DNA of 64,000 nucleotides from Chryseobacterium sp. 7 (GCF_003663845.1 NZ_RCCA01000001.1:2976001-3040000); one strand, 5' to 3'; counted from the stretch's first letter, positions 45,410-55,138 are shown. The notes: generated from the letters alone by a model not told the origin. Made by a program: numbers and translations.

Positions 45410-46693
45410 ATGAATCAACATATGAAAAGAAGATTGCTATTTGGTGAACGTATGTTATTAGGAGACGGTACAGAACCTTTTAACGCGGTCATTGCGTTCA
45501 GGCTGAGAGGCTCTTTTACCTTAAAAGAGATCCAGCAGGCTCTTGCTCAGATTCAAAATAAACATCCATGGCTGAGAGCACTGATCAGCCATGATGAAAA
45601 AAATATTCCATGGTATAATGTTCCTGAACAACCTATATCTATTCCCGTAAGAATATTGACCCGACAAGGGGAAGATCAGTGGCAGGAAGAATCCAGGAGA
45701 GAGTGGAACACCACCTTTAATTTTGAAAAATTACCCCTGATCCGGTTTGTCTGGATCAAAGGGGAAAACGTTTCGGACATGCTGTTTGCGTTCCATCATT
45801 GTCTTTGTGATGGTGGTTCTGCAATGGCTTTTTTAACAGAGTTTTTAGCAGTACTGGACAATCCAACTGCTGATATCGGAATTGAAACTCCCATCTTAGG
45901 AATTCAGGATGTAGTTCCTTCCAAAATTCTGAACAGCCGCAGACAGAAACTGAAAGCCAAGTTTATCGGAAGGCTTGCTGCTACAGCAATCAAATTGATC
46001 CCGGTAGGTAAAAAAGTCGTTGAAAGACAGAACGACTACTTCATCCACTGGAAACTGGATGAAACCGTGAGCAAACAGTTAATTGCTTACTGCAAATCTC
46101 AGGAAGTAACCGTAAACACATTTTTGAGTGCATCAGTATTACAGGCATTTAAAAAAGTAAGAGGTGAGAAATCCTTCAATAAAGTTTCCTGTCCGGTAGA
46201 TATCAGACGTTTCGCTAAGCAGATCAAAGAAGACCATATCTTCGCTTTCGGGCTGATGATTGTGGTTTCTTCTGATGAAAAGCTAAGTTTTGAGGACAAT
46301 CTAAGAGTAATGCAGAAATCTGTAGAACAAAAGACCTCCAAACTGAATCCTTACATCACTATGATGGTCATGGAGTCCGGGCATGATGCCTTGAAGAATT
46401 TTACCAAGCTTTTAAAGAACGGGAAATCTTCCAACGACTGTATGTTTTCCAATCTGGGACGTATTCAGATTCCTCATCAGTATAAAGAATTTAGTGTAGA
46501 TACTATTTTCAGTCCGTCAGTAATCGGACCTTTAGGAAATACCACCACAATGGTAACCTCAACGTACCGTGGTGAAATGGATTTTTCATTCATGGGAAGC
46601 GAAGGATATTTACCTTACACAGATGCTCTGGCAGTCCGTGACGAAGTGATACAAATTATACATTCACAACTTAAACAAATGGCAGTATCATGA
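45410..46693 (+). CDS. Condensation-domain-type acyltransferase A
   Basis: A 427-residue protein with the HHxxxDG catalytic motif (H129-H130-CLC-D134-G135) and the DFGWG-equivalent region near the end (SNLGRIQIP then PLGNTTTMVTS). This is the fold shared by CoA-dependent acyltransferases, PapA proteins and peptide condensation domains. Without adenylation or carrier domains nearby it more likely forms an ester between an acyl chain and a sugar or alcohol. It starts 3 bases after the glycosyltransferase. Confidence 0.8.
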   Translation: MNQHMKRRLLFGERMLLGDGTEPFNAVIAFRLRGSFTLKEIQQALAQIQNKHPWLRALISHDEKNIPWYNVPEQPISIPVRILTRQGEDQWQEESRREWNTTFNFEKLPLIRFVWIKGENVSDMLFAFHHCLCDGGSAMAFLTEFLAVLDNPTADIGIETPILGIQDVVPSKILNSRRQKLKAKFIGRLAATAIKLIPVGKKVVERQNDYFIHWKLDETVSKQLIAYCKSQEVTVNTFLSASVLQAFKKVRGEKSFNKVSCPVDIRRFAKQIKEDHIFAFGLMIVVSSDEKLSFEDNLRVMQKSVEQKTSKLNPYITMMVMESGHDALKNFTKLLKNGKSSNDCMFSNLGRIQIPHQYKEFSVDTIFSPSVIGPLGNTTTMVTSTYRGEMDFSFMGSEGYLPYTDALAVRDEVIQIIHSQLKQMAVS

Positions 46694-47943
46694 TCAGAAG
46701 ACCCTTAATGATGGTGGAAAGGATCATGTATGTAGATCCTGAAACGCCTTTAAACTGTGTTTATACCGCAAAAATCAAAGGAGAGATTCCGGAAGAGAAT
46801 TTTAAAACAGCTTTAATCAAAATCCAGCAGAAACATCCGATGCTGAGAGCAGTCATTGATCGCAACAGCGGACGATATCCCCTTTTTGTGGGACAAAAGG
46901 ATATTGAGCCTATTCCCCTTCGTATTGTAGAACGAAAAACAGACGAAGATTGGTTCAAAGAATCTGAAAAAGGATGGTTCCAGCTCTTTGAACATCCGAA
47001 AAAACCATTGGCTGAAGTGGTTTGGGTGAAAGGACAGGATACTTCCGAAATCCTTTGGGTCATGCCCCACTGTATTTCAGACGGAACAACCGGAGTGACT
47101 TTAATGCGCGAACTTTTGAGTTTGCTGGACAATCCCCATGCCCCGCTCATTCCTTATGTTGCTTTTGAATCTGTGGATGATTTTCTCCCTTCGGATTTTA
47201 ATACAGGAATTAAAAAATACAAGGCCAGCCTTTATCTGCTTTTCGCCAGGATATTCTTTTCTATCCAGCGAAAAAGTAAAAAGAGAAACCTTGGAAAAAA
47301 CTACGCCATTCACTGGAAAATGACTCCAGAAGATACCAGGTTTATTACTGAAAAATGTAAAGCCAACGGAATTTCTGTACATGCTTTGCTCTGTTCATCT
47401 GTGATGCAGGCCTTCCGTGATATTCAGGGGAATCGTGCTAAAGGAAAGGTGATCAGTCCGGTAGATGTGCGTCATTTTATTCCGGAAATTAAAGAAGATC
47501 ATCTGTTTGCTTTTGCTCCAACGGTAGAACTTTCTGTGAAAAAAGGCAGCAAGGATGTGATGGGCAATGCCAAGCAGATCAAAAAAGACCTTACAGAGAA
47601 AATAAACAAAATGGAAGCCCGTGAACTCCTGTGGATGGGAGAACATATGCACCCTATTGTGGAACGTATGATCAGTATGCTGAAATCCAGCGAAGGCGGG
47701 CATGATATCACTCTATCCAATATGGGAAAAGTGAATATCCCGAATGATTATAAAAACTTCAAACTGGAAACCGTGATCAGTCCTACTGTGGCTTTTCCAT
47801 GGTTGAACTCGAACACCTTAGTGACCAGTACGTACAACCAGCAAATGGACTTCACCTTCATGTCTAATGAAAACTTTCTTCCGAAAGAGGAAGCCAATCT
47901 GATAAAAGATAAAGCCATCGAGCTATTGACCACCTCTCTATGA
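46690..47943 (+). CDS. Condensation-domain-type acyltransferase B (first His replaced)
   Basis: A 417-residue paralogue of the preceding gene, overlapping it by 4 bases (ATGA). The catalytic motif reads P126-H127-CIS-D131-G132: the first His of HHxxxDG is Pro, while the second, which is the catalytic base in this fold, and the Asp are kept, so it may still be active. The C-terminal SNMGKVNIP and TLVTSTY regions are intact. With gene A it could attach two different acyl groups or act as a heterodimer. Confidence 0.8.
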   Translation: MIRRPLMMVERIMYVDPETPLNCVYTAKIKGEIPEENFKTALIKIQQKHPMLRAVIDRNSGRYPLFVGQKDIEPIPLRIVERKTDEDWFKESEKGWFQLFEHPKKPLAEVVWVKGQDTSEILWVMPHCISDGTTGVTLMRELLSLLDNPHAPLIPYVAFESVDDFLPSDFNTGIKKYKASLYLLFARIFFSIQRKSKKRNLGKNYAIHWKMTPEDTRFITEKCKANGISVHALLCSSVMQAFRDIQGNRAKGKVISPVDVRHFIPEIKEDHLFAFAPTVELSVKKGSKDVMGNAKQIKKDLTEKINKMEARELLWMGEHMHPIVERMISMLKSSEGGHDITLSNMGKVNIPNDYKNFKLETVISPTVAFPWLNSNTLVTSTYNQQMDFTFMSNENFLPKEEANLIKDKAIELLTTSL

Positions 47944-48482
47944 AATTGAAAATAAAGCCGCCAAAGCCAAAACCCATCAAAAAAACTACCCTGAAACGCT
48001 TTCTCATCAAGCGTACGATTTACTATGTCCTCCCGAATGTATTTTTTAATTTCATTATTGCGTATGCCAGCTTCAAGGAGCTAGGCTACACCCATTTTTT
48101 CTCAGGAACCCAAAACCTGGCCCGCCTAACCCTCCCGATGGCTATTTTCCTTCCGGCAGTCCTTACCATTGATATCATCAAAAGAGTAACCGATGCCGCC
48201 AGCCAGGAAGCCATAGAGTTTACCGTAGACGAACAGCTGAATATTAAAAAATTAATGACCAAACTAAGCATCTTACACGGCGTGATCACCGGATCATTAG
48301 TACTCTCACTGCTCTTTATAGGCCAGTACAATTTCTCAAAAGATTATAAGCTGGATGCTACCGCAATGGCTATTGTTGTGGGTGTTTTAGCCGGGATTTT
48401 GTCTGTGATTTTTGTGTATCTGCCGGTGTGGAGATTGAGGAGGTGGATGTGTAGGAGAGTGAATACGGTTATTATGGAGTAG
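47940..48482 (+). CDS. Small inner-membrane protein of the operon
   Basis: A 180-residue protein with four predicted transmembrane helices (about 30-48, 60-82, 105-127 and 140-165) between basic ends (KIKPPKPKPIKK; LRRWMCRRV). It overlaps the previous gene by 4 bases. No family recognised. It could anchor the synthase complex, or help move the lipid product. It closes the operon; the following 84 bases contain the hsdR promoter and no clear terminator. Confidence 0.7.
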   Translation: MKLKIKPPKPKPIKKTTLKRFLIKRTIYYVLPNVFFNFIIAYASFKELGYTHFFSGTQNLARLTLPMAIFLPAVLTIDIIKRVTDAASQEAIEFTVDEQLNIKKLMTKLSILHGVITGSLVLSLLFIGQYNFSKDYKLDATAMAIVVGVLAGILSVIFVYLPVWRLRRWMCRRVNTVIME

Positions 48483-48516
48483 AAAATTTCTAAAAAATGA
48501 TTTATAAATTTTTATA

Positions 48517-48547
48517 TTGAAGAATAAAATTCTTTTTATTATCTTTA
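48517..48547 (+). promoter_or_regulatory. Promoter of the restriction operon (TTG-N20-TATCTTTA)
   Basis: TTG at 48517-48519 and TATCTTTA at 48540-48547 separated by 20 bases: one mismatch from the Bacteroidota TAnnTTTG consensus. The leader to hsdR would be about 14 bases. A short AGAAT/ATTCT hairpin lies in the spacer. Confidence 0.45.
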
Positions 48548-48566
48548 AAATTAGTTTATAATACTG

Positions 48567-51500
48567 ATGGATTCGAAATTTTATTTCCTTCAGGATATTT
48601 ATCCTGAACTTTTTAATTGTGCAAGATTAGCCGAAATTTTATATCATATAGATGCCAGTTCATCGATATCAAAATCTAGATTATTTTGTGAAAAACTAAG
48701 TAGCTTAATTGCTGGTTTTGAATCGGAAGACATCTCACTTTTAAACCAACATGAGGCAATACAATTTCTAAATCAACATGAGATTTTACCCGATACAATA
48801 GCTGATATTTTCCATACAGTTAGAAAATCTGGAAATAAAGCTTCTCATAGTGGCTCCAATACATCTGCTGAAGCACTATTTATTCTGAAGAAAATATTTA
48901 CTTTGGGGAAATGGTTTTTTGAAACATATGACAATGATACCATTGAAGGCTTATATTATGAATTGCCTCCTAATAAATCAGAGTTAGAAATATCTTCTTT
49001 AACAGACAAAGTAGATGAATTGACAATTCAGTTAAAAAACTATGAATTGAAAATCCAGGCATTGAATTCTTCTGAAAGTGATAGAAAGAAAAGAAGGGAG
49101 AAAGCTCAATTTTATGCAGATAAAATTAATCTAAGCGAATATGATACAAGAATCCAACTTATAGACATTCAGTTGAGAGCTGCCGGCTGGGATTGTGACA
49201 CAGAAAATATTAATTACAAGAATAAAAAAACGTTACCTGAAAAAGGAAAAAATAAAGCAATTGCGGAGTGGCCTTGTGGAACAAAATATGCAGACTATGC
49301 TTTATTTATTGGTACTGAACTATATGGTTTAGTTGAGGCTAAGAAATATAATACTGATATTTCTACCAATCTTCGACAGTCTAAGATATACTCAGAAAAT
49401 ATCCATCTACAAAATGAAATTGTTTTACTAGGTCAATGGGACACCTACAAAGTTCCGTTCTTATATTCTACAAACGGAAAAAAATATTTGGAACAACTGA
49501 AAACCAAAAGTGGAATTTGGTTTCAGGATATAAGAAAGTCCACCAATCGTCCATATGCATTAAAAGGTTGGTATTCACCAGAAGGTTTAAAAGAATTATA
49601 CAATAGAGATTCTGAAGAAGCAAACGAAAAACTTTTAGAAAGCGACTATGAATATCTAACCTCCCCAAGTGGTCTAAATCTTCGTGATTATCAGATAGAA
49701 GCCATTCGATCTGTTGAAAATAAACTGATTGAATCTCCTTTTGATAAAAGGGCTTTACTTGTTATGGCTACAGGAACAGGGAAAACCAGAACTATTAATG
49801 GTTTAATTTATAGATTAATAAAAGCGAACAAATTTAAAAGAATTCTATTCTTAACAGATAGAAAGCTTCTTGCAACTCAGGCACGTGACAGTATTAAAGA
49901 AAATAAAGTTGAAGCTCAACAGTCTTTTGGAGGAATTTATCAATTTGATGACCTTGGAACAACTATTCCGGATTCTGAATCCCGTCTTCACTTTGCTACA
50001 GTTCAAAGTATGGTAAAAAGGCTATTTTATAATGAAGGAGAACCTTTAACAATAGACACTTATGACTGTATCATTGTTGATGAAGCACACCGTGGTTACC
50101 AATTGGATAAAGAAATGAATGAGGATGATTTTGGAATACGAAATGAAGATGACTATGTAGCACAATACCGCAAAGTTCTGGATTATTTTGATGCCTTTAA
50201 AATTGGAATGACTGCAACACCAGCCCTTCATACAACAGAAATTTTCGGAGAATCTGTTTATAATTATTCCTATCGTAACGCTGTAATAGATGGTAATCTG
50301 GTAGATCATGAACCTCCATTTAATATTAAAACTTATCTTAATACCGAAGGAATTACATGGGAAAAGGGAGAAAAACCTCAGGTATATGATGGTGAAACTG
50401 GAGAAATAACAGATTTAGATGAACTGGAAGATGAATTGAAGTTTGATGTAGAACATTTTAATAAACAGGTTCTTAATGATAATTTCAACAGAGCTGTAGT
50501 TCAGGAACTTGTTAAAAACTTAGATCCTGAAGGCAATGAAAAAACAATCATCTTCGCAGCAAGAGATAGTCATGCAGATACCATAATCAATATGCTGGGC
50601 GAAGAGTTTGAAAAAATTGGCGTTGATGTTCATGAAAAAGCTATTCAGAAAATTACGGGTAGTGTTTATGACAATGCACAACTAACCAGAGATTTTAAGA
50701 ACGAAAGATATCCCAATATTGTTGTTACGGTAGACCTATTAACTACCGGAATTGATGTTCCTTCGATATGTAATGTTGTATTTATGCGTCGTGTACGTTC
50801 TCGTATATTGTACGAGCAAATGCTGGGAAGAGCAACACGTCTTTGTCGTGAAATAGGAAAAGAATCTTTTAAAATATTTGACGCAGTTCGATTATACGAG
50901 GCACTTAAAGACTATACTCAGATACAGACAGTAGGAAATCCTTCTTATAGTTTCCAACAGTTGGTAGAGGAAACTGAGAGAATTTCTGATGAGCAGCGTT
51001 TATATAAACAGGTTGAACAAATCATTGCAAAGCTGCAACGAAAGTCCAGAAACCTAACAGCTGAACAAAAAGAGCATATTTCTTATCATACAGATGGCAA
51101 TACTATTGAAGGATTAATACAGTCTTTGAAGAATACAACCAGCTCTGAAATAAAAAATACAGTAGAGCAATTAAGCTCACTTTGGAATTATCTTGACACC
51201 AAAGTATACAAGAAATATTCTCAATTTGTTTCTACACACGAAGATTCTGTAATGGAAGTTACCCGTGGATATGGAAATGCAGATAAACCTGAAGATTATA
51301 TAGAAGGATTCAAAAAATTCCTTCAGGAAAATAGCAATACTATTGCAGCAATCAATATCATTTGCAATAAACCTCAGGAGCTAGACCGTAAGTCATTAAA
51401 AGAATTAAAGTTACTTTTCGATGAAAAAGGTTTTAATGAAACTTCTCTGAATACCGCTTGGAAATCCACAAAAAATGTGGATATTGCGGCCGATATTATA

Positions 51501-51785
51501 GCTTATATCAGAACACTTTCTATGGGAATTGACTTAATAGCCCCTCAAGAACGTGTTCAGAAAGCAATTAGCAAGTTAAAATCAAAACATCAATGGACTG
51601 CTGTGCAATTAAGATGGATAGACCGTTTTGAAAAACAATTGATGGCAGAAACTATTCTTACAAAACAGGACTTAGACTTAAGACCTTTTGTAGATGAAGG
51701 AGGTTTTACAAGGTTAAATAAGATATTTAATAACGAATTAGAAGAATTGATAACAGAGCTGAATAATGAACTGTATTCAGCATAG
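48567..51785 (+). CDS. hsdR: Type I restriction endonuclease subunit R
   Basis: A 1072-residue DNA translocase/nuclease. The N-terminus (1-150) has a DUF4145-like helical region (RKSGNKASHSG), then the HSDR_N nuclease with the PD-(D/E)xK pattern (ADYALF and GLVEAKK, about 243-262). The helicase has Walker A ATGTGKT near residue 400, the DEAH box near 505, MTATP near 547, and the C-terminal TTGIDVPS and GRATR motifs. The end matches the EcoEI-type C-terminal region. Together with hsdM and hsdS, which follow directly, it cuts foreign DNA after translocation. All three subunits look intact. Confidence 0.9.
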   Translation: MDSKFYFLQDIYPELFNCARLAEILYHIDASSSISKSRLFCEKLSSLIAGFESEDISLLNQHEAIQFLNQHEILPDTIADIFHTVRKSGNKASHSGSNTSAEALFILKKIFTLGKWFFETYDNDTIEGLYYELPPNKSELEISSLTDKVDELTIQLKNYELKIQALNSSESDRKKRREKAQFYADKINLSEYDTRIQLIDIQLRAAGWDCDTENINYKNKKTLPEKGKNKAIAEWPCGTKYADYALFIGTELYGLVEAKKYNTDISTNLRQSKIYSENIHLQNEIVLLGQWDTYKVPFLYSTNGKKYLEQLKTKSGIWFQDIRKSTNRPYALKGWYSPEGLKELYNRDSEEANEKLLESDYEYLTSPSGLNLRDYQIEAIRSVENKLIESPFDKRALLVMATGTGKTRTINGLIYRLIKANKFKRILFLTDRKLLATQARDSIKENKVEAQQSFGGIYQFDDLGTTIPDSESRLHFATVQSMVKRLFYNEGEPLTIDTYDCIIVDEAHRGYQLDKEMNEDDFGIRNEDDYVAQYRKVLDYFDAFKIGMTATPALHTTEIFGESVYNYSYRNAVIDGNLVDHEPPFNIKTYLNTEGITWEKGEKPQVYDGETGEITDLDELEDELKFDVEHFNKQVLNDNFNRAVVQELVKNLDPEGNEKTIIFAARDSHADTIINMLGEEFEKIGVDVHEKAIQKITGSVYDNAQLTRDFKNERYPNIVVTVDLLTTGIDVPSICNVVFMRRVRSRILYEQMLGRATRLCREIGKESFKIFDAVRLYEALKDYTQIQTVGNPSYSFQQLVEETERISDEQRLYKQVEQIIAKLQRKSRNLTAEQKEHISYHTDGNTIEGLIQSLKNTTSSEIKNTVEQLSSLWNYLDTKVYKKYSQFVSTHEDSVMEVTRGYGNADKPEDYIEGFKKFLQENSNTIAAINIICNKPQELDRKSLKELKLLFDEKGFNETSLNTAWKSTKNVDIAADIIAYIRTLSMGIDLIAPQERVQKAISKLKSKHQWTAVQLRWIDRFEKQLMAETILTKQDLDLRPFVDEGGFTRLNKIFNNELEELITELNNELYSA

Positions 51786-51794
51786 AGATGTAAA

Positions 51795-53264
51795 ATGAGC
51801 GCACAGGAAATAGCCAATAAACTTTGGAATTTATGTAATGTGTTGCGCGATGACGGCGTAACGTACCACCAATATCTTAATGAACTTACTTTTATCCTTT
51901 TCCTTAAATTATCTGAGGTAAAAGGATTTTCTGATCAGATCCCTGAAGAGTACAGATGGAGTAAATTTGTAGAGGAAACAGATAATGTAGAAGCTTTTAG
52001 ATTATACCGTGATTTTTTAGCTAACGTAAGTAGTAAAACAGACAGTCCATCTATCAAAGATATCTATACTAATGCTTCTACTACGCTTACTAAGCCTGTA
52101 AACTTTAATACTTTGGTTCAGGCTATTGATAAGCTTGATTGGTATGAAGAATCTGACCGTGACGTGATGGGAGACATCTACGAAAGTCTATTGGAAAAAA
52201 ATGCAGGAGAAAAGAAAAGTGGTGCAGGACAATATTTTACTCCACGTCCATTAATTAATGTAATGGTAAAACTAATGGCTCCGAAATTAGGCGAAAGATG
52301 GAATGATCCTGCCTGTGGAACCTTCGGTTTTATGATTTCTGCAGATCATTATTTGAAAGAAAAATACGATTACCGTTACGTTCTGTCTTCTGAAAAGATA
52401 AAATTTCAGGAAGAAGAAGCCTTTTCAGGAGTAGAACTTGTTGCTGATGCCCATCGTTTGGCTCTAATGAACGCTAGGTTGCACCAAATGGAGAGTAACA
52501 TTCTTTTAGGTGATACATTAACCTATTTAGGTGAAAACCTAAAAGGTTTTAATGGCGTATTGGCAAACCCTCCGTTTGGCACAAAGAAAGGAGGTGAAAA
52601 ACCTACCAGAACAGACTTAAAATATATATCCAGCAACAAACAGCTTAATTTCTTACAGCATATTTACAGAAGCCTTATTACTGATGGGACTGGACGTGCT
52701 GCGGTAGTATTACCAGATAATGTTCTGTTTGAAGATGGTGACGGACAACGCATCCGAAAAGATTTGATGGAAAAATGCAATCTGCATACTATTTTACGCT
52801 TACCAACAGGTATTTTCTATGCAGTAGGGGTAAAAACCAATGTACTTTTCTTTACAAGGGGTAAAAAAGAAGAAGGAAATACCCAAAATGTATGGTTCTA
52901 TGATATGAGAACCAATATGCCGAACTTTGGAAAAAGAACACCTTTTACAGAAAAAGCATTTGAAGATTTTATCACAGCTTATACAGGAGGATTAACTGCT
53001 GAAAACGTAGTTAAAGAATATGAAGGAGCAATAGATGAAGAAAAAAGAAAACAGATAAAAGACGAACGTTGGCAATGCATTTCCCGTGAAGAAATTGCAA
53101 AGAAAAATGATTCTTTAGATTTAGGATTGATTGCTGATGAAAGCTTGACTAAATCATCTAATATAGGTGAGCCATTAGATATAGCCAATAATGCTTTAAA
53201 AGAACTTAATACAATTCAAAAAGAATTGGAAAACTTAATTAAAGAATTAGGTAATGAAAAATAA
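51795..53264 (+). CDS. hsdM: Type I restriction-modification DNA methyltransferase subunit M
   Basis: A 489-residue N6-adenine methyltransferase. An N-terminal helical HsdM_N region leads to the S-adenosylmethionine site (DPACGTFGF near residue 171, preceded by GAGQYFTPRPLI) and the catalytic NPPF (near 258). It methylates both strands of the recognition sequence to protect the host. The gene starts 9 bases after hsdR and overlaps hsdS by 11 bases, so the three are translated as an operon. Confidence 0.95.
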   Translation: MSAQEIANKLWNLCNVLRDDGVTYHQYLNELTFILFLKLSEVKGFSDQIPEEYRWSKFVEETDNVEAFRLYRDFLANVSSKTDSPSIKDIYTNASTTLTKPVNFNTLVQAIDKLDWYEESDRDVMGDIYESLLEKNAGEKKSGAGQYFTPRPLINVMVKLMAPKLGERWNDPACGTFGFMISADHYLKEKYDYRYVLSSEKIKFQEEEAFSGVELVADAHRLALMNARLHQMESNILLGDTLTYLGENLKGFNGVLANPPFGTKKGGEKPTRTDLKYISSNKQLNFLQHIYRSLITDGTGRAAVVLPDNVLFEDGDGQRIRKDLMEKCNLHTILRLPTGIFYAVGVKTNVLFFTRGKKEEGNTQNVWFYDMRTNMPNFGKRTPFTEKAFEDFITAYTGGLTAENVVKEYEGAIDEEKRKQIKDERWQCISREEIAKKNDSLDLGLIADESLTKSSNIGEPLDIANNALKELNTIQKELENLIKELGNEK

Positions 53265-54675
53265 CTTACCAAATAATTGGGTTGAAACAAAATTAAAAGA
53301 TTTAGGAACTTATATAAACGGAAGAACTTTTAAAGCTGCTGAATGGAAAAATGAAGGTTTACCAATTATAAGAATTCAAAACTTAAATAATAATAAGGCA
53401 AGCTTTAATTATTCTAGTGGAAAATTTGATGAAAAATTTAAAGTTAAGAACGGAGATTTATTAATGGCGTGGTCTGCCTCTTTAGGAGTTTATTTCTGGA
53501 AAGGGGGAGATGCATGGTTAAATCAACATATTTTTAAAGTTGTTAATAATGATAAAATAATACTTAAGAACTTTTTATATTATTGTTTACTAATTTCGAT
53601 CGAAGATTTTTATAGTAAAACTCATGGATCAGGTATAGTACATATTACAAAACCCACTTTTGAAAATCATCAAGTTCCTCTTCCTCCATTACCAGAACAA
53701 GAACGTATTGTAGCAAAATTAGATGCTTTATTTGCACAACATGAAGCAATGAAAAAAGCATTGGAGCGTATTCCTCAATTGCTTAAGGATTTTCGCCAGC
53801 AAGTTTTAACACAAGCTATAATGGGAAAATTAACATCTGATTGGAGGGAGGATAAAAATTTAGATGGTAAAATTTTGTTAAAAACAGTTCTAGATAAAAA
53901 ACAAGAATTATCAGTAAAAATTAAGATAAGTAATTTAGAAGAATTTAATGTTTCTGAAAAATTATTCCCAGATACTTGGGCATTTGGAAATCCTGGAGAA
54001 ATTGCTGATCCTGCTAAATATGCCCTTTCAATTGGACCATTTGGAAGTAATTTAAAAGTAGATGATTATCAAGATAATGGAGTTCCATTAGTTTTCGTTA
54101 GACATATTAAATCTGGAAATTTCAATGAATTATCTCCCAAATTTATTTCTTCAGAAAAAGCACTTGAATTAGATGCTCATTCTGTTGAAAGTTTAGATCT
54201 GCTGATTACTAAAATGGGAGAACCACCTGGTGATTGTGAAATTTATCCCGAAAATTTCCCCAAAGCAATAATTACTTCAGACTGTCTGAAATTTAGAGTT
54301 TGGAGTGAGTATTTTAATAGAATTTTTTATAAACATGTTATTAATTCAAGCTTTGTAAAAGAGCAATTAGGATTGATAACATTTGGTGTAGCCCAACAAA
54401 AAATAAGTTTAGAAAGATTTAGATCAATCAAACTACCAATTCCACCATTGGAAGAACAACAAGAAATCGTATCTATTATAGAATCTTTATTTAACAAAGT
54501 AGATATTATAGAAAAACGCTATAAGGCTTTAAAAGAAAAAATAGATAGTCTTCCACAAGCCATTCTACACAAAGCTTTCAAAGGAGAATTAGTTCCCCAG
54601 CTTCCAACGGATGGAGATGCAAAAGACTTGTTAAAAGAAATTCTAAAACTGAAAAAAGAAGTAAAGAAGAAATAA
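53254..54675 (+). CDS. hsdS: Type I restriction-modification specificity subunit S
   Basis: A 473-residue protein with two target-recognition domains. The first covers about residues 5-150 and the second about 230-395. Each is followed by a conserved helix block (LPPLPEQERIVAKLDALF near 150, and PIPPLEEQQEIVSIIESLF near 400) that forms the coiled-coil spacer. Two different recognition domains imply an asymmetric bipartite target; it cannot be read from the sequence. The two conserved regions are similar, as usual for HsdS. No frameshift or inverted copy is seen. Confidence 0.9.
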   Translation: MKNNLPNNWVETKLKDLGTYINGRTFKAAEWKNEGLPIIRIQNLNNNKASFNYSSGKFDEKFKVKNGDLLMAWSASLGVYFWKGGDAWLNQHIFKVVNNDKIILKNFLYYCLLISIEDFYSKTHGSGIVHITKPTFENHQVPLPPLPEQERIVAKLDALFAQHEAMKKALERIPQLLKDFRQQVLTQAIMGKLTSDWREDKNLDGKILLKTVLDKKQELSVKIKISNLEEFNVSEKLFPDTWAFGNPGEIADPAKYALSIGPFGSNLKVDDYQDNGVPLVFVRHIKSGNFNELSPKFISSEKALELDAHSVESLDLLITKMGEPPGDCEIYPENFPKAIITSDCLKFRVWSEYFNRIFYKHVINSSFVKEQLGLITFGVAQQKISLERFRSIKLPIPPLEEQQEIVSIIESLFNKVDIIEKRYKALKEKIDSLPQAILHKAFKGELVPQLPTDGDAKDLLKEILKLKKEVKKK

Positions 54676-54685
54676 AAATATAAAC

Positions 54686-54711
54686 AGGTTCAGCACGTGC
54701 TGAACCTTTTT
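54686..54711 (+). terminator. Intrinsic terminator of the restriction operon
   Basis: Perfect 22-base palindrome, 11-bp arms AGGTTCAGCAC / GTGCTGAACCT, followed by TTTT. It lies 10 bases after hsdS and, on the minus strand, also faces the convergent regulator gene. Confidence 0.8.
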
Positions 54712-54721
54712 GTATCTTAAA

Positions 54722-55138
54722 TTATCCCTTCTCAATCAACCTCTCCAGTCTCCCCATCATCTCATCCTTCTCCTTCAGCATCCTTTCATAAAGAGCAATC
54801 TTTTCATCATACAACTCTACAATTTTATCTATTGGATTAAATGTACAATTATAGTTCATTGCAGAAGCTACAGAGTTATCTTTAAAATCGTGGAAAGTAT
54901 TTGAAATTATATTGATAGCTTGTTCATCGTTAAAATTCTGAAACGCTTCCACCGGAATTTTCAATACTTCAGAAATTCTTTTCAGCAAAGGGTCTTCAAT
55001 AATTTCTTTCTGTTCCAGCAGAGAAACTTTCTTCTGATTCCAGTCGTCCCCAAGGTCAAAAGCCAACGCTTCCTGCTTGACACCCAGCATTTCTCTGAAT
55101 CGTTTTACATTGCGGCCCTGATGTATTTTGTGTTCCAT
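54722..55138 (-). CDS. XRE-family helix-turn-helix regulator
   Basis: 138 residues from the ATG at 55138; an upstream Met at 55147 is possible. Residues 8-60 form a helix-turn-helix of the XRE type (NVKRFREMLGVKQEALAFDL, then WNQKKVSLLEQ and LKRISEVLKI). The C-terminal half ends in a Glu/Lys-rich amphipathic helix with heptads (YDEKIALYERMLKEKDEMM), which suggests dimerisation. Homologues with the MEHKIHQGRN start are common in Chryseobacterium and its relatives, so a link to the restriction genes is not required, although it is convergent with hsdS. Confidence 0.75.
   Translation of the reverse strand: MEHKIHQGRNVKRFREMLGVKQEALAFDLGDDWNQKKVSLLEQKEIIEDPLLKRISEVLKIPVEAFQNFNDEQAINIISNTFHDFKDNSVASAMNYNCTFNPIDKIVELYDEKIALYERMLKEKDEMMGRLERLIEKG

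Noticed and set aside
45410..47943. Non-ribosomal peptide synthetase condensation domains
   Set aside because: No adenylation or peptidyl carrier domain is present; stand-alone acyltransferases are a better reading.
30656..48482. Possibility of a flexirubin or aryl polyene cluster
   Set aside because: No tyrosine ammonia lyase, CoA ligase or type II KS/CLF set; the domains match Pfa-like type I synthases instead.
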